Assembly (NCBI GenBank): GCA_030537615.1
Contig: JAUNVP010000012.1
Span: 1-64,000, forward strand
Origin: Actinomycetaceae bacterium
GTDB taxonomy: Bacteria > Actinomycetota > Actinomycetes > Actinomycetales > Actinomycetaceae
Direction of reading: 5' to 3'
DNA: 64,000 bases
Shown here in pieces: positions 35,446 to 44,938 of the stretch. The position numbers and the translations under genes were made by a program. How positions within the stretch are numbered: the first letter of the stretch is position 1; every line of letters begins with the position of its first letter. A model generated the notes under the pieces. It searched no databases. It saw only the letters and a program-made list of their open reading frames with translations, and was not told the DNA's origin.

Positions 35446-38030
35446 GTGATAACGCAACTCAAGAAATGGTGACGCTCACAATCGACGAGACCGAGGTGAG
35501 CGTTCCCAAGGGAACTCTCATTATTCGGGCTGCTGAAACCGTGGGGATTCGGATTCCCCGGTTCTGTGACCACCCGCTCCTCAAACCGGCGGGCGCCTGT
35601 CGCCAGTGTCTGGTCGAAGTGGCGATGCCTGACCGCGAAGGCAATGTTCGCCCCATGCCTAAGCCGCAGACTGCCTGCACCATGACGGTTGCGCCCGGGA
35701 TGGAAGTTAAGACCCAGCGCACCTCCGAAGTAGCGGAAAAGGCTCAGAAGGGCATTATGGAGTTCCTTCTGATCAACCACCCCCTCGACTGTCCGATCTG
35801 TGACAAGGGAGGGGAGTGCCCGCTCCAAAACCAGGCGATGACCGAAGGCCGCGCTGTGTCGCGTTTTGTCGATGCTAAACGCACCTTCCCCAAGCCCATT
35901 CGCCTGTCCACCCAGATTTTGCTCGACCGCGACCGCTGTATTCTGTGTCAGCGTTGTGTCCGCTTCTCCAAAGAGATCGCCGGAGACGCCTTCATCGACC
36001 TGCAGGGCCGCGGCGGCGGTTCGTCACCGACTGATCACCATCAGTTCATGGGAGAACAGATCGGTACTTTCGACACCCAGGTCCTCGGATTCTTCGATCC
36101 CGAATCAAATCCGTCGACGCATGAGCTCACTCCGGCCGACGGGCTGGCCGGCCCCTACGGTGGCCCAGGTGTCGCCGGAAGCCTCCACCCCGGACCAATG
36201 GGGGCGGCTGAAGTCGATACCACCGGACGTCCGTTCGCATCCTACTTCTCGGGCAACACCATTCAGATATGCCCCGTCGGTGCGCTCACCGCGTCGTCCT
36301 ACCGATTCCGCGGGCGCCCATTCGACCTCGTCTCCACACCGTCGATCACCGAACACGACGCCTCCGGTGCCGCGATTCGCGTCGATATTCGCCGTGGAGA
36401 AGTAGTTCGCCGCCTGGCCGGTGAGGACTACGCCGTCAACGAAGAATGGATTACTGATAAGGACCGCTTTGCCTACCAGTGGGCCAACGGGGATGATCGC
36501 CTGACCACGCCGCTGGTACGTGAAGACGGCGAACTCGTCCCCACCTCGTGGGGCGACGCGCTTGACCGTGCCGCACGCGGACTCAAAGCCGCTCGCGAGG
36601 GTAACACCATGCTTATGCCCGGCGGTCGTCTCACCGTCGAAGACGCCTATGCCTGGTCGAAGTTCGCTCGTGTCGTCATGGGAACCAACCAGATCGATGG
36701 TCGAGTGCGCTCCACCAGCTTGGAAGAAACTCAGTTCCTCGGATCCCGCGTTGCCGGACACGGTCTCGATGTCACTTACGGCGACATCGAAAAGGGCGGA
36801 CGAGTCCTCCTCGTTGGTCTCGAAGCCGAGGACGAAATCGGAACCGCATTCCTCCGCCTGCGTAAGGGCGTGCTCGCCGGGACCGTCAAGGTCACCGTTG
36901 TTGCACCATTTACGTCGAACTCGACCAAGAAGATGAAAGCCGACCTGTTGCGAGCAGCTCCGGGAACCGAACCCGAAGTTCTCGCCGCCATCGACGGTAA
37001 TCTCGCCGACGAACTAAAATCCGGCATCATCCTGGTGGGCGAACGGTGCGTTGAAACCCCCGGCCTCTACACGGCAGTCGCTGCTCTAGCCGACCGCACC
37101 GGAGCCCGACTAGCATGGATCCCGCGTCGCGCAGGCGAACGCGGAGCCCTCGATGTGGGCCTCCTTCCGCAGCTGCTTCCATTCGGACGCCACATAGACG
37201 ACCCCGAAGCACGGATCGACCTCGAAGCCGTGTGGGGTGGTTCGCTACCGACCGACGCACCCAAGTGCACTGTCGACATCATTGCCGAGGCCGCCGCCGA
37301 CCCGCGGTCAGCGATTATCCTCGGCGGTGTCGATTCCCGTGACGTCCCCGACCCGGATCAGCTACTGGCGGCAGTCAACGCCGCAGACTTCGTCCTCAGC
37401 CTCGAGGTTCGCAAGACCGACCTCACCTCACTGGCTGACGTTGTCCTGCCCGTCGCACCGTTTAGCGAAAAAGCCGGCACTTTCATCAACTGGGAAGGCC
37501 GCCTGCGGCCGTTCGGCCAGGCATTGTCCTCCAGGGCGCTCACCGACCGCGATATCCTCGTGCGCATCGCGCGCGAAATGGGAATCGAACTTGGACTCGA
37601 GACCCTCAAGACAACGCACGCCGAAATCAATCAACTCATGGATTGGGACGGGCCTCGCATCGGCGGCCCCACCGCCCAGGCTCCCGCAGTGCAGGCGCCC
37701 GGCGTTGGCAATGCCGTCCTGGCAACGCACAAGCCCATGCTTGACTCTGGCCGACTCCAAGACGGTGCCACCGCGCTGGCGGGAACCGCTCGCCGATCGG
37801 TCGCTCGTCTCAGCGCAGAAACACTCGGCGGCCTCGGCCTGACTGAGGGAGATACGATCTCCGTCAGTACCGAACGAGGCTCGATTACCCTCCCGGTTGT
37901 CGTCGCCGACCTGCCGAACGACGTGGTGTGGTTGCCCGAATGTTCGCTCGACTCCCACGTCCATGAAACCCTCGGAGCCCGCAACGGTTCCGTCGTATCA
38001 ATCGCAGCACACTCGGAGGTGACCCGATGA
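35442..38030 (+). CDS. nuoG: NADH-quinone oxidoreductase subunit G, without N7 cluster
   Basis: An 862-residue 75-kDa-type subunit. Ligands for [2Fe-2S] N1b start at Cys42 (FCDHP) and continue in ACRQC. N5 (HPLDCPICDKGGECPL) and N4 (DRCILCQRCVRFS plus ICPVGALT) are intact. The four cysteines of the extra cluster N7, spaced 3, 4 and 28 in E. coli, are replaced here by Thr303, Asp306, Ala310 and Thr338 with the same spacing. A Gly/Pro-rich insertion of roughly 55-60 residues lies between residues 187 and 265. The C-terminal molybdopterin-oxidoreductase-like domain is retained without cofactor. Overlaps nuoF and nuoH by ATGA. Confidence 0.95.
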   Translation: MSDNATQEMVTLTIDETEVSVPKGTLIIRAAETVGIRIPRFCDHPLLKPAGACRQCLVEVAMPDREGNVRPMPKPQTACTMTVAPGMEVKTQRTSEVAEKAQKGIMEFLLINHPLDCPICDKGGECPLQNQAMTEGRAVSRFVDAKRTFPKPIRLSTQILLDRDRCILCQRCVRFSKEIAGDAFIDLQGRGGGSSPTDHHQFMGEQIGTFDTQVLGFFDPESNPSTHELTPADGLAGPYGGPGVAGSLHPGPMGAAEVDTTGRPFASYFSGNTIQICPVGALTASSYRFRGRPFDLVSTPSITEHDASGAAIRVDIRRGEVVRRLAGEDYAVNEEWITDKDRFAYQWANGDDRLTTPLVREDGELVPTSWGDALDRAARGLKAAREGNTMLMPGGRLTVEDAYAWSKFARVVMGTNQIDGRVRSTSLEETQFLGSRVAGHGLDVTYGDIEKGGRVLLVGLEAEDEIGTAFLRLRKGVLAGTVKVTVVAPFTSNSTKKMKADLLRAAPGTEPEVLAAIDGNLADELKSGIILVGERCVETPGLYTAVAALADRTGARLAWIPRRAGERGALDVGLLPQLLPFGRHIDDPEARIDLEAVWGGSLPTDAPKCTVDIIAEAAADPRSAIILGGVDSRDVPDPDQLLAAVNAADFVLSLEVRKTDLTSLADVVLPVAPFSEKAGTFINWEGRLRPFGQALSSRALTDRDILVRIAREMGIELGLETLKTTHAEINQLMDWDGPRIGGPTAQAPAVQAPGVGNAVLATHKPMLDSGRLQDGATALAGTARRSVARLSAETLGGLGLTEGDTISVSTERGSITLPVVVADLPNDVVWLPECSLDSHVHETLGARNGSVVSIAAHSEVTR

Positions 38031-39379
38031 GCTCCATCGGACTTTCCGCACTCGTGCCTTTCGCCCCACCGGTCACCACGCCGGCGGACTTCAGCGAGGA
38101 AACCTGGTGGCTCAGCCTCATTAAGGCTCTGTTCATCGTTCTGTTCCTCATTACGTCCGTCATTTTGGCCCTGTGGGTGGAACGTCGTGGTCTTGCTCGG
38201 ATGCAGACCCGTCCCGGCCCGAACGTTGCAGGCCCCCTCGGGCTGTTCCAGGCGTTCGCCGACGCGGGTAAACTGCTCTTCAAGGAAGACATCTGGACCG
38301 ATAAAGCCGAGAAGTTCATCTACTTCATCGCCCCCGCCACATCCGCCTTCGCTGCGTTTATGGTCTTTGCGGTTATTCCCATGGGCCCCAACGTATCGAT
38401 GTTCGGACACTGGACTCCGCTCCAGCTAACCGACATGCCGGTGGCCGTACTCTACATCCTCGCGATTGCATCGCTCGGCCTGTACGGCGTCGTCCTCGGT
38501 GGCTGGTCGACACGCTCGACCCTCCCGCTCCTCGGCTCGGTTCGCTCCGCCGCACAGGTCATCTCCTACGAACTGTCCATGGGTCTGTCGCTCGTGTCCG
38601 TATTCGTTGTCGCAGGATCGATGTCGACCTCCGAGATTGTTGCTTCCCAGCATCCGATCTGGTGGGCGTTCGCACTCCTTCCCGCCTTCATCGTTTACAT
38701 CATTTCGATGGTCGGTGAAGTTAATCGTCTCCCGTTCGACCTCCCCGAAGCTGAAGGTGAACTCGTTGCCGGGCACATGACCGAATACTCCTCGATGAAG
38801 TTCGGCTGGTACTACCTGTCCGAATACATCAACATGTTCAACGTCTCCGCCGTTGCGACCACCGTGTTTTTCGGCGGCTGGCACGCTCCGTTCGGCCTCG
38901 GATACCTCCCGTTCATTGACCTCAATGGCGGCTGGTGGGGCATGCTGTGGTTCACCTTGAAGATGTGGACATTCTTCTTCTTCATGGTGTGGACGCGCGG
39001 AACGCTACTGCGTTTCCGTTACGACCAGTTCATGGCTCTCGGCTGGAAGGTTCTTATCCCCGTATCGCTCGGCTGGCTCGTCATTGTCTCGGTCCTTCAG
39101 GGCGTGCGCATGTGGGTCACCGACTCGCTTCTGGTCATCTCCGGCGGCATCGTCGCCATCGTCCTCGTCCTCATGATCATCATGTGGATGGCCGATTCGG
39201 CACCCGCCAAGGAGAAGGACCCCGGGGACGAACCATTCGATGCTTTCGCCGGAGGTTACCCCGTGCCCCCACTACCGGGACAAAAGCTCCCGCCTTCGCC
39301 TCGCGCCGGACGCGTTCCGGTTGGAGCGACAGCGACGTCAACGACCACCACCGGTGAGAAGGAGGCCGACAATGACTGA
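38027..39379 (+). CDS. nuoH: NADH-quinone oxidoreductase subunit H
   Basis: A 450-residue membrane subunit at the junction between the arms, with eight or more helices. Conserved pieces are [19 protein letters not shown] at the first cytoplasmic loop, [17 protein letters not shown], and [19 protein letters not shown]. The last 55 residues are a polar Pro-rich tail. ATG 38027 overlaps the nuoG stop; its own stop overlaps nuoI by eight bases. Confidence 0.96.
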   Translation: MSSIGLSALVPFAPPVTTPADFSEETWWLSLIKALFIVLFLITSVILALWVERRGLARMQTRPGPNVAGPLGLFQAFADAGKLLFKEDIWTDKAEKFIYFIAPATSAFAAFMVFAVIPMGPNVSMFGHWTPLQLTDMPVAVLYILAIASLGLYGVVLGGWSTRSTLPLLGSVRSAAQVISYELSMGLSLVSVFVVAGSMSTSEIVASQHPIWWAFALLPAFIVYIISMVGEVNRLPFDLPEAEGELVAGHMTEYSSMKFGWYYLSEYINMFNVSAVATTVFFGGWHAPFGLGYLPFIDLNGGWWGMLWFTLKMWTFFFFMVWTRGTLLRFRYDQFMALGWKVLIPVSLGWLVIVSVLQGVRMWVTDSLLVISGGIVAIVLVLMIIMWMADSAPAKEKDPGDEPFDAFAGGYPVPPLPGQKLPPSPRAGRVPVGATATSTTTTGEKEADND

Positions 39380-40070
39380 CAAGAACTCTCGCGATGAGAT
39401 GTTGTACGAACATGACCCCAAAGGATTCTTGGGTGAACTGTTCGCTCCCATTGCCGGTTACGGAGTGACGATCACGTCGTTCTTCCGGCCAACGGTCACC
39501 GAGCAGTACCCATTTGAAGGCCCGTTCACAATGCCGCGTTTCCACGGCCGTCACCACCTCAACAGGTACGCCGACGGTCTCGAAAAATGCATCGGTTGCG
39601 AACTGTGCGCGTGGGCGTGCCCGGCAGATGCCATTCTCGTCGAGGCCGCCAATAACACGCCCGAAGAACAATACGCTCCCGGTGAGCGATATGGGCGCGT
39701 CTACCAGGTGAACTACTTGCGGTGCATTTTCTGCGGAATGTGTATCGAAGCCTGCCCGACGCGAGCGTTGACCATGAGTAACGACTTCGAACTTGCTGAC
39801 TACGATCGCGAAGACTTGATCTACGAAAAGGATCAGATTCTCGCACCGCTCGAAGAAGGCATGCTCGCCGCACCTCACCCCATGGTTTCCGGCCTCAATG
39901 ACGGTGACTATTACCGCGGAGCCGTCACTGGTCCCACCCGCGAGCAGGTCGAGTGGGTACGCGAACGTCGTCCCGACGATCCGACCCTGGAAGCAGCGGC
40001 CAAGGCAGCAGAAGAAAACGAACGAGAGCTGGCCACCACATCAGCCCGATCAGAGGAGGCGTCACACTGA
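39372..40070 (+). CDS. nuoI: NADH-quinone oxidoreductase subunit I
   Basis: A 232-residue ferredoxin-like subunit carrying [4Fe-4S] clusters N6a and N6b, visible as [12 protein letters not shown] and [12 protein letters not shown]. The C-terminal 60 residues form a charged tail. The start ATG 39372 lies just inside the nuoH end; an open frame reaching back to 39240 is nuoH read out of frame. Its stop overlaps the nuoJ start (TGATG). Confidence 0.96.
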   Translation: MTDKNSRDEMLYEHDPKGFLGELFAPIAGYGVTITSFFRPTVTEQYPFEGPFTMPRFHGRHHLNRYADGLEKCIGCELCAWACPADAILVEAANNTPEEQYAPGERYGRVYQVNYLRCIFCGMCIEACPTRALTMSNDFELADYDREDLIYEKDQILAPLEEGMLAAPHPMVSGLNDGDYYRGAVTGPTREQVEWVRERRPDDPTLEAAAKAAEENERELATTSARSEEASH

Positions 40071-41038
40071 TGCTTCACACCCTCGTACAAGGCCCGCAAA
40101 TGGCGGGCACCGGCGAAGCGATTCTCTTTTGGGTCGCCGCCGTCTGCATGGTAGCCGGAGCGCTCGGTGTCCTCTTCTTTAAGAAGGCCGCCTATTCCGC
40201 CATCTCGATGGTCACCGTCATGGTCGGCCTCGCCGTGCTGTACTTCGCACAGAGCGCGCCCTTCATGGGCGTTGTACAAATCGTCGTCTATACCGGCGCG
40301 ATCATGATGCTGTTCCTCTTCGTCCTCATGATGATCGGCCTCCAGGCGACAGATGAATACCTCAACCAACGAAGCGGCAACATTATCCTTGCGGTCGTTG
40401 GCGGACTCATCCTCGCATCGGGACTCGCCTCGGTCGTATGGGTATCGAACCTGCCGCCGGCCAAGGGCTACGATGCGAATCCATACTCGGACGCGCCGGT
40501 TCGCGATCTTGCCGACATCCTGTTTGGCAACTTCTGGTTCTCGATGGAACTCGCCGCCGCGTTGCTGATCACCGCGGCCCTCGGCGCCGTTCTTCTTACC
40601 CACGGTGACCGCCTGACTCCGCGACGCGCCCAGAAAGACGTCGTCGAAGCGAAGATGCAGGCCTACGCATCGAAGGGACGTCACGTCGGCCAGCACACCG
40701 CCCCCGGTGTTTACGCGCGTTCGACCTCGACCGACGTGGGTGCGCTCTCGGGCGAAACCCTCAAACCGGTACCGGACTCGATCCCGCGTGTGCTCCGTGT
40801 ACGCGGTCTCGACCGTTCGCTCGGTTCACTCGATCCCGAACTCGCACGCCATCTGCAAGACGCCCAGCACGGCGATACCTCGCAGACGCTTTTCGGTGTC
40901 GAAGGCACCGAACGAGTTGGCCAATCCGGATCGTGGGGGATGGCCGGCCGGCCCGCGCCCGACGGTCTCGTCCAATACGAAGCGGACACACCCCAAATCG
41001 AAGCCGCTGACACCGACACGGAGGAGGCCGACAAATGA
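40070..41038 (+). CDS. nuoJ: NADH-quinone oxidoreductase subunit J, with long tail
   Basis: A 322-residue membrane subunit. About the first 190 residues are the usual five-helix NuoJ core ([40 protein letters not shown]). The remaining roughly 130 residues are a polar soluble tail ([20 protein letters not shown] and an acidic end), longer than I expect even for actinobacterial NuoJ. ATG 40070 overlaps the nuoI stop. It overlaps nuoK by ATGA. Confidence 0.93.
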   Translation: MLHTLVQGPQMAGTGEAILFWVAAVCMVAGALGVLFFKKAAYSAISMVTVMVGLAVLYFAQSAPFMGVVQIVVYTGAIMMLFLFVLMMIGLQATDEYLNQRSGNIILAVVGGLILASGLASVVWVSNLPPAKGYDANPYSDAPVRDLADILFGNFWFSMELAAALLITAALGAVLLTHGDRLTPRRAQKDVVEAKMQAYASKGRHVGQHTAPGVYARSTSTDVGALSGETLKPVPDSIPRVLRVRGLDRSLGSLDPELARHLQDAQHGDTSQTLFGVEGTERVGQSGSWGMAGRPAPDGLVQYEADTPQIEAADTDTEEADK

Positions 41039-41334
41039 GCTTAACCTACTACCTCATTCTCGCCATGGTGCTGTTCTCCATTGGCGCGGTCGTCGTCATG
41101 GTGCGCCGTTCGGCAGTGATCTCCCTCATGGGCGTTGAACTCATGCTCAACTCCGCGAACCTTGTGCTCGTGACCTTTGCTCGTATTCACGGTGACTACA
41201 CCGGGCAAGTCATGGCGTTCTTCGTCATGGTTGTTGCTGCGGCAGAGGTTGTTGTCGGCCTCGCCATCATCGTGACCATCTTCCGATCCCGTCGCACCAC
41301 GAGTGTTGACGAGGTCAATCTACTGAAGAACTGA
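41035..41334 (+). CDS. nuoK: NADH-quinone oxidoreductase subunit K
   Basis: A 99-residue three-helix membrane subunit (MrpC-like). The conserved glutamates of the proton path lie in [14 protein letters not shown] and [12 protein letters not shown]. It overlaps the nuoJ stop by four bases and is followed ten bases later by nuoL. Confidence 0.96.
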   Translation: MSLTYYLILAMVLFSIGAVVVMVRRSAVISLMGVELMLNSANLVLVTFARIHGDYTGQVMAFFVMVVAAAEVVVGLAIIVTIFRSRRTTSVDEVNLLKN

Positions 41335-41344
41335 AGGAGGAAAG

Positions 41345-43324
41345 GTGAACTACTCTATGCTCCTTCCCGCAGGAGACACCTTTGCGCCCTATGAAATTGC
41401 GCATGGGGCCGCCGCGCTGGCACCCCTCATGGTGCTCATTCCGCTGGTTGTGTCCATCCTGCTCCTACTCCTTGGCCGCGTCACCGACCGGTGGGGCCAC
41501 TGGGTTGCAGTCGCCGCATCGTGGACCTCATTTGGTATCGGCGCAGCCATCATGGTGCAGCTCCTCGGCCAATCTGCCGGAGGGCGCCTCATGGCGCTCG
41601 ACCTCTTCAGTTGGATTCCCGCCGGAGACCTGTCTATCAACGTCGGCATGATGATCGACCCGCTGTCGATGACGTTCGTTATGCTCGTCACCTTCGTCGG
41701 CTCACTCATTCACGTGTACGCCGTGGCCTACATGGAACATGACGTTGATCGGCGCCGGTTCTTCGCCTACCTCAACTTCTTCATTGCCGCGATGCTCACG
41801 CTCGTGCTCGGTAGCTCCTACGTCGTCCTCTTCGTCGGCTGGGAAGGCGTCGGTCTGGCGTCCTACCTCCTCATCGGTTTCTGGAACCACGTTCCTGAAT
41901 ACGCCACCGCCGCCAAGAAAGCGTTCGTCATGAACCGCGTCGGTGATATGGGGCTACTCCTTGCCATGATGGTCATGGTCGCGCAGTTCGGATCTGTCGA
42001 GTTCCGCACCGTCCTGTCCGAGGTTGGTTCCGCACCTGAAGCAACTGCAACGCTTATCGGTATCTTCCTGCTCGTGGCCGCCTGCGGTAAGTCTGCACAG
42101 TTCCCACTCCAAGCATGGCTGGGCGATGCTATGGCGGGCCCCACTCCCGTGTCCGCACTCATTCACGCGGCCACTATGGTGACTGCTGGTGTCTACCTCA
42201 TTGTTCGCTCCGGTGCCGTCTACCTCGTATCCCCGGTGGCTACCACCGCCGTCGCAGTAATCGGTGCGATTACCCTCCTGTTCGGAGCGATCGTCGGTAC
42301 CGCGAAGGACGACATGAAGAAGGTACTCGCTGCCTCCACGATGTCGCAGATCGGGTACATGATGCTCGGTGCGGGGCTCGGCCCGGTCGGCTGGGCATTC
42401 GCCATCTTCCACCTGTTTACCCACGGATTCTTCAAGGCCCTTATGTTCCTTGGAGCCGGTTCGGTCATGCACGCCATGAATGATGGCGTGAACATGCGCC
42501 GCTTCGGCGCACTGTCGGGCGCCATGAAGATCACCTGGCTTACTTTCATGATGGGCTGGCTAGCCATTCTCGGTGTCCCTCCATTCTCCGGCTTCTGGTC
42601 GAAGGACCCGATTATCGAGACGGCGTTTACCGCCAATCACTTCGGTCATGCGGATGCCCACTGGGCTGGCTGGGTATTCGGTCTCGTCGCACTGATCGGT
42701 GCTGGAATCACCGCGTTCTACATGTCGCGTCTATTCTTTATGACCTTCCACGGCAAAGCCCGGTGGGATGTCGATGAGGCCGGTAAGACCATTCATCCCC
42801 ACGAGTCGCCCCTGCTGATGACCGTTCCAATGATCATTCTGGCCGTGGGCGCCGTATTCCTCGGCGGTTTCCTCGCATTCAACGGAACCTTTGTCTCGTG
42901 GCTTGAACCCGTTACCGGCCACGGCGAACACGGACACCCCGTTATGCCGATTATCGCCATTCAGGTACTTACTCTCGCCGTCGTCATTATCGGAGCGGTA
43001 TGGGCCTGGCTCAAGTATGGCCGCGAGGACGTTCCCACCGCTGTTCCGGCAGCCAACGCCTTGGTTCACGCCGCTCGCAACGACCTGTATCAGGACAGCC
43101 TCAACGAGAACCTGTTCATGGTTCCTGGCATTGCCCTGATGAAGGGAGTAACCGCGACCGACAAACACGCAGTCGACGGAGCCGTTCACGGCCTGGCGAG
43201 GCTGTCTGGCGGACTCGGCAAACTGATTTCTCGCACGCAAACCGGTTACGTGCGCGGCTACGCTTCCTACATTCTCGGTGGGGTAGTCGTTGCTGTTATC
43301 GTCATTCTGGCGACACGGTTCTAG
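41345..43324 (+). CDS. nuoL: NADH-quinone oxidoreductase subunit L
   Basis: A 659-residue antiporter-like proton-pumping subunit with about sixteen helices. Signatures include FVGWEGVGLASYLLIGFWN, the lysine/histidine segment GDAMAGPTPVSALIHAATMV, and a lateral-helix region near the C-terminus. It starts at GTG 41345 with GGAGGAAAG directly upstream, the only nuo gene downstream of nuoB with a clear independent ribosome site after a real gap. Confidence 0.96.
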   Translation: MNYSMLLPAGDTFAPYEIAHGAAALAPLMVLIPLVVSILLLLLGRVTDRWGHWVAVAASWTSFGIGAAIMVQLLGQSAGGRLMALDLFSWIPAGDLSINVGMMIDPLSMTFVMLVTFVGSLIHVYAVAYMEHDVDRRRFFAYLNFFIAAMLTLVLGSSYVVLFVGWEGVGLASYLLIGFWNHVPEYATAAKKAFVMNRVGDMGLLLAMMVMVAQFGSVEFRTVLSEVGSAPEATATLIGIFLLVAACGKSAQFPLQAWLGDAMAGPTPVSALIHAATMVTAGVYLIVRSGAVYLVSPVATTAVAVIGAITLLFGAIVGTAKDDMKKVLAASTMSQIGYMMLGAGLGPVGWAFAIFHLFTHGFFKALMFLGAGSVMHAMNDGVNMRRFGALSGAMKITWLTFMMGWLAILGVPPFSGFWSKDPIIETAFTANHFGHADAHWAGWVFGLVALIGAGITAFYMSRLFFMTFHGKARWDVDEAGKTIHPHESPLLMTVPMIILAVGAVFLGGFLAFNGTFVSWLEPVTGHGEHGHPVMPIIAIQVLTLAVVIIGAVWAWLKYGREDVPTAVPAANALVHAARNDLYQDSLNENLFMVPGIALMKGVTATDKHAVDGAVHGLARLSGGLGKLISRTQTGYVRGYASYILGGVVVAVIVILATRF

Positions 43325-43342
43325 GGCAGAGGAGACACACAC

Positions 43343-44938
43343 ATGGAAATGCTGACCATCACACCGGGTGCAATGCCCTGGTTGACGATCCTCATTGCGT
43401 TGCCTGCCTTGGTAGGCATCCTCATTGTCGTTGCCCCGCCGTTGCGCATCATCGGACGCTGGGTTGCTTTGACGGTCGCCATCGTCGAGCTTCTGCTTGG
43501 TATTGCCGCTGCCACCATGATGGATTGGAGCGCGGCAAACACCTACCAACTTGCGGAGACTCACAACTGGATCCCGCGTCTGGGAATCTCCTGGGGATTG
43601 GGAACTACCCAACTGTCGATGGCGATGATTCTGCTCGCTCTCGCCCTCGTTCCGCTCGTGCTCATCGCCGCGTGGAAAGAGGACGCACTCAAGCGCGACT
43701 CCGGGCATTCAGCGGGAACCTACGCTGGCCTCATTCTCATTCTGCAAGCGTTCATGGTGCTGATTTTCGCCGCGCGCGATGTCGCCCTGTTCTACTTCGC
43801 ATTTGAGGGTATGCTCATCCCGCTCTACTTCATGATTGGCCGCTTCGGATACGGCAACTCCACCGCCGCGGCCATCAAGTTCCTGCTCTACTCACTCGCC
43901 GGTGGGCTCATCATGCTCGGTGGTCTCATCACCTTGTATGTTGTCTCCGACAAGAGTGCGGGTGCCTTCCTCATCGAGAACATCAGCGGCACGCAAATGA
44001 CCGCGGCAGCCGAGATGGGGATCTTCATCACGTTCTTCATTGCATTCGCAATCAAGGCGCCGATGGTTCCCGTTCACACCTGGCTTCCCGATACCGCTGC
44101 CGCCGCACGTCCTGGCACATCGGTATTGCTGGTTGGTGTCCTCGACAAGATTGGTACCTACGGCATGATTGCCCTGTGTCTGCCGATCTTCCCGAATGCC
44201 TCGAAGACCGCAGCACCGGTGATTATCGTGCTCGCGATCATTTCGATCCTCTACGGAGGCTTGGCGGCTATCGGACAAAAAGACCTCATGCGCCTCGTGT
44301 CTTTCACGTCGGTGTCGCACTTCGGTTTCATGGTTCTCGGCATCTACATCGGTAGCCAGATTGCTCTGGTCGGCGCCATGTTCTACATGGTTGCTCACGG
44401 TGTATCGATTGCCGCGATGTTCCTCATTTCCGGATTCCTGACCGAACGTGGGGGAAGCCGTGAGATCGCTAGCTTCCGGGGCATGCAACGCGTGACGCCA
44501 CTGATCGCAGGTACCTGGCTCGTCGCCGGTCTTGCCTCGGTCGCACTTCCCGGTCTATCCGGATTCGTTCCGGAATACCTCGTGCTCGTCGGTACGTGGA
44601 AGGTGAGTCCAGCCGCGGCACTGTTCTCCGTGCTCGGAGTCGTGCTCGCCGCCCTCTACCTCCTCATGCCGTATCAGCGGATGTTCACCGGACCGATTCC
44701 CGCCGATGCCGCACGCTACACCGACATGAATGCGCGTGAAAAAGGAGTTGTCGCTCCGTTACTGGTTGCCATGGTTGTTCTCGGCATATGGTCGGCTCCG
44801 CTGGTGCAGGCACTCAACCCCATTGCCGATACCGCCTTGGCGAACCTGGAATCGGGAACCACACTAACCGCGACGATCAGTGATGGTGCGCCCACCCAAA
44901 TCAGCGCCCCGGTCACAACTGAAGGGAGTGCCAAGTGA
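43343..44938 (+). CDS. nuoM: NADH-quinone oxidoreductase subunit M
   Basis: A 531-residue antiporter-like subunit with about fourteen helices. The family segments FAFEGMLIPLYFMIGRFGYG and KAPMVPVHTWLPDTAAAARP are present, the latter with the key lysine and histidine. AGAGGAG precedes the ATG. Its stop overlaps the nuoN start (GTGA). Confidence 0.96.
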   Translation: MEMLTITPGAMPWLTILIALPALVGILIVVAPPLRIIGRWVALTVAIVELLLGIAAATMMDWSAANTYQLAETHNWIPRLGISWGLGTTQLSMAMILLALALVPLVLIAAWKEDALKRDSGHSAGTYAGLILILQAFMVLIFAARDVALFYFAFEGMLIPLYFMIGRFGYGNSTAAAIKFLLYSLAGGLIMLGGLITLYVVSDKSAGAFLIENISGTQMTAAAEMGIFITFFIAFAIKAPMVPVHTWLPDTAAAARPGTSVLLVGVLDKIGTYGMIALCLPIFPNASKTAAPVIIVLAIISILYGGLAAIGQKDLMRLVSFTSVSHFGFMVLGIYIGSQIALVGAMFYMVAHGVSIAAMFLISGFLTERGGSREIASFRGMQRVTPLIAGTWLVAGLASVALPGLSGFVPEYLVLVGTWKVSPAAALFSVLGVVLAALYLLMPYQRMFTGPIPADAARYTDMNAREKGVVAPLLVAMVVLGIWSAPLVQALNPIADTALANLESGTTLTATISDGAPTQISAPVTTEGSAK

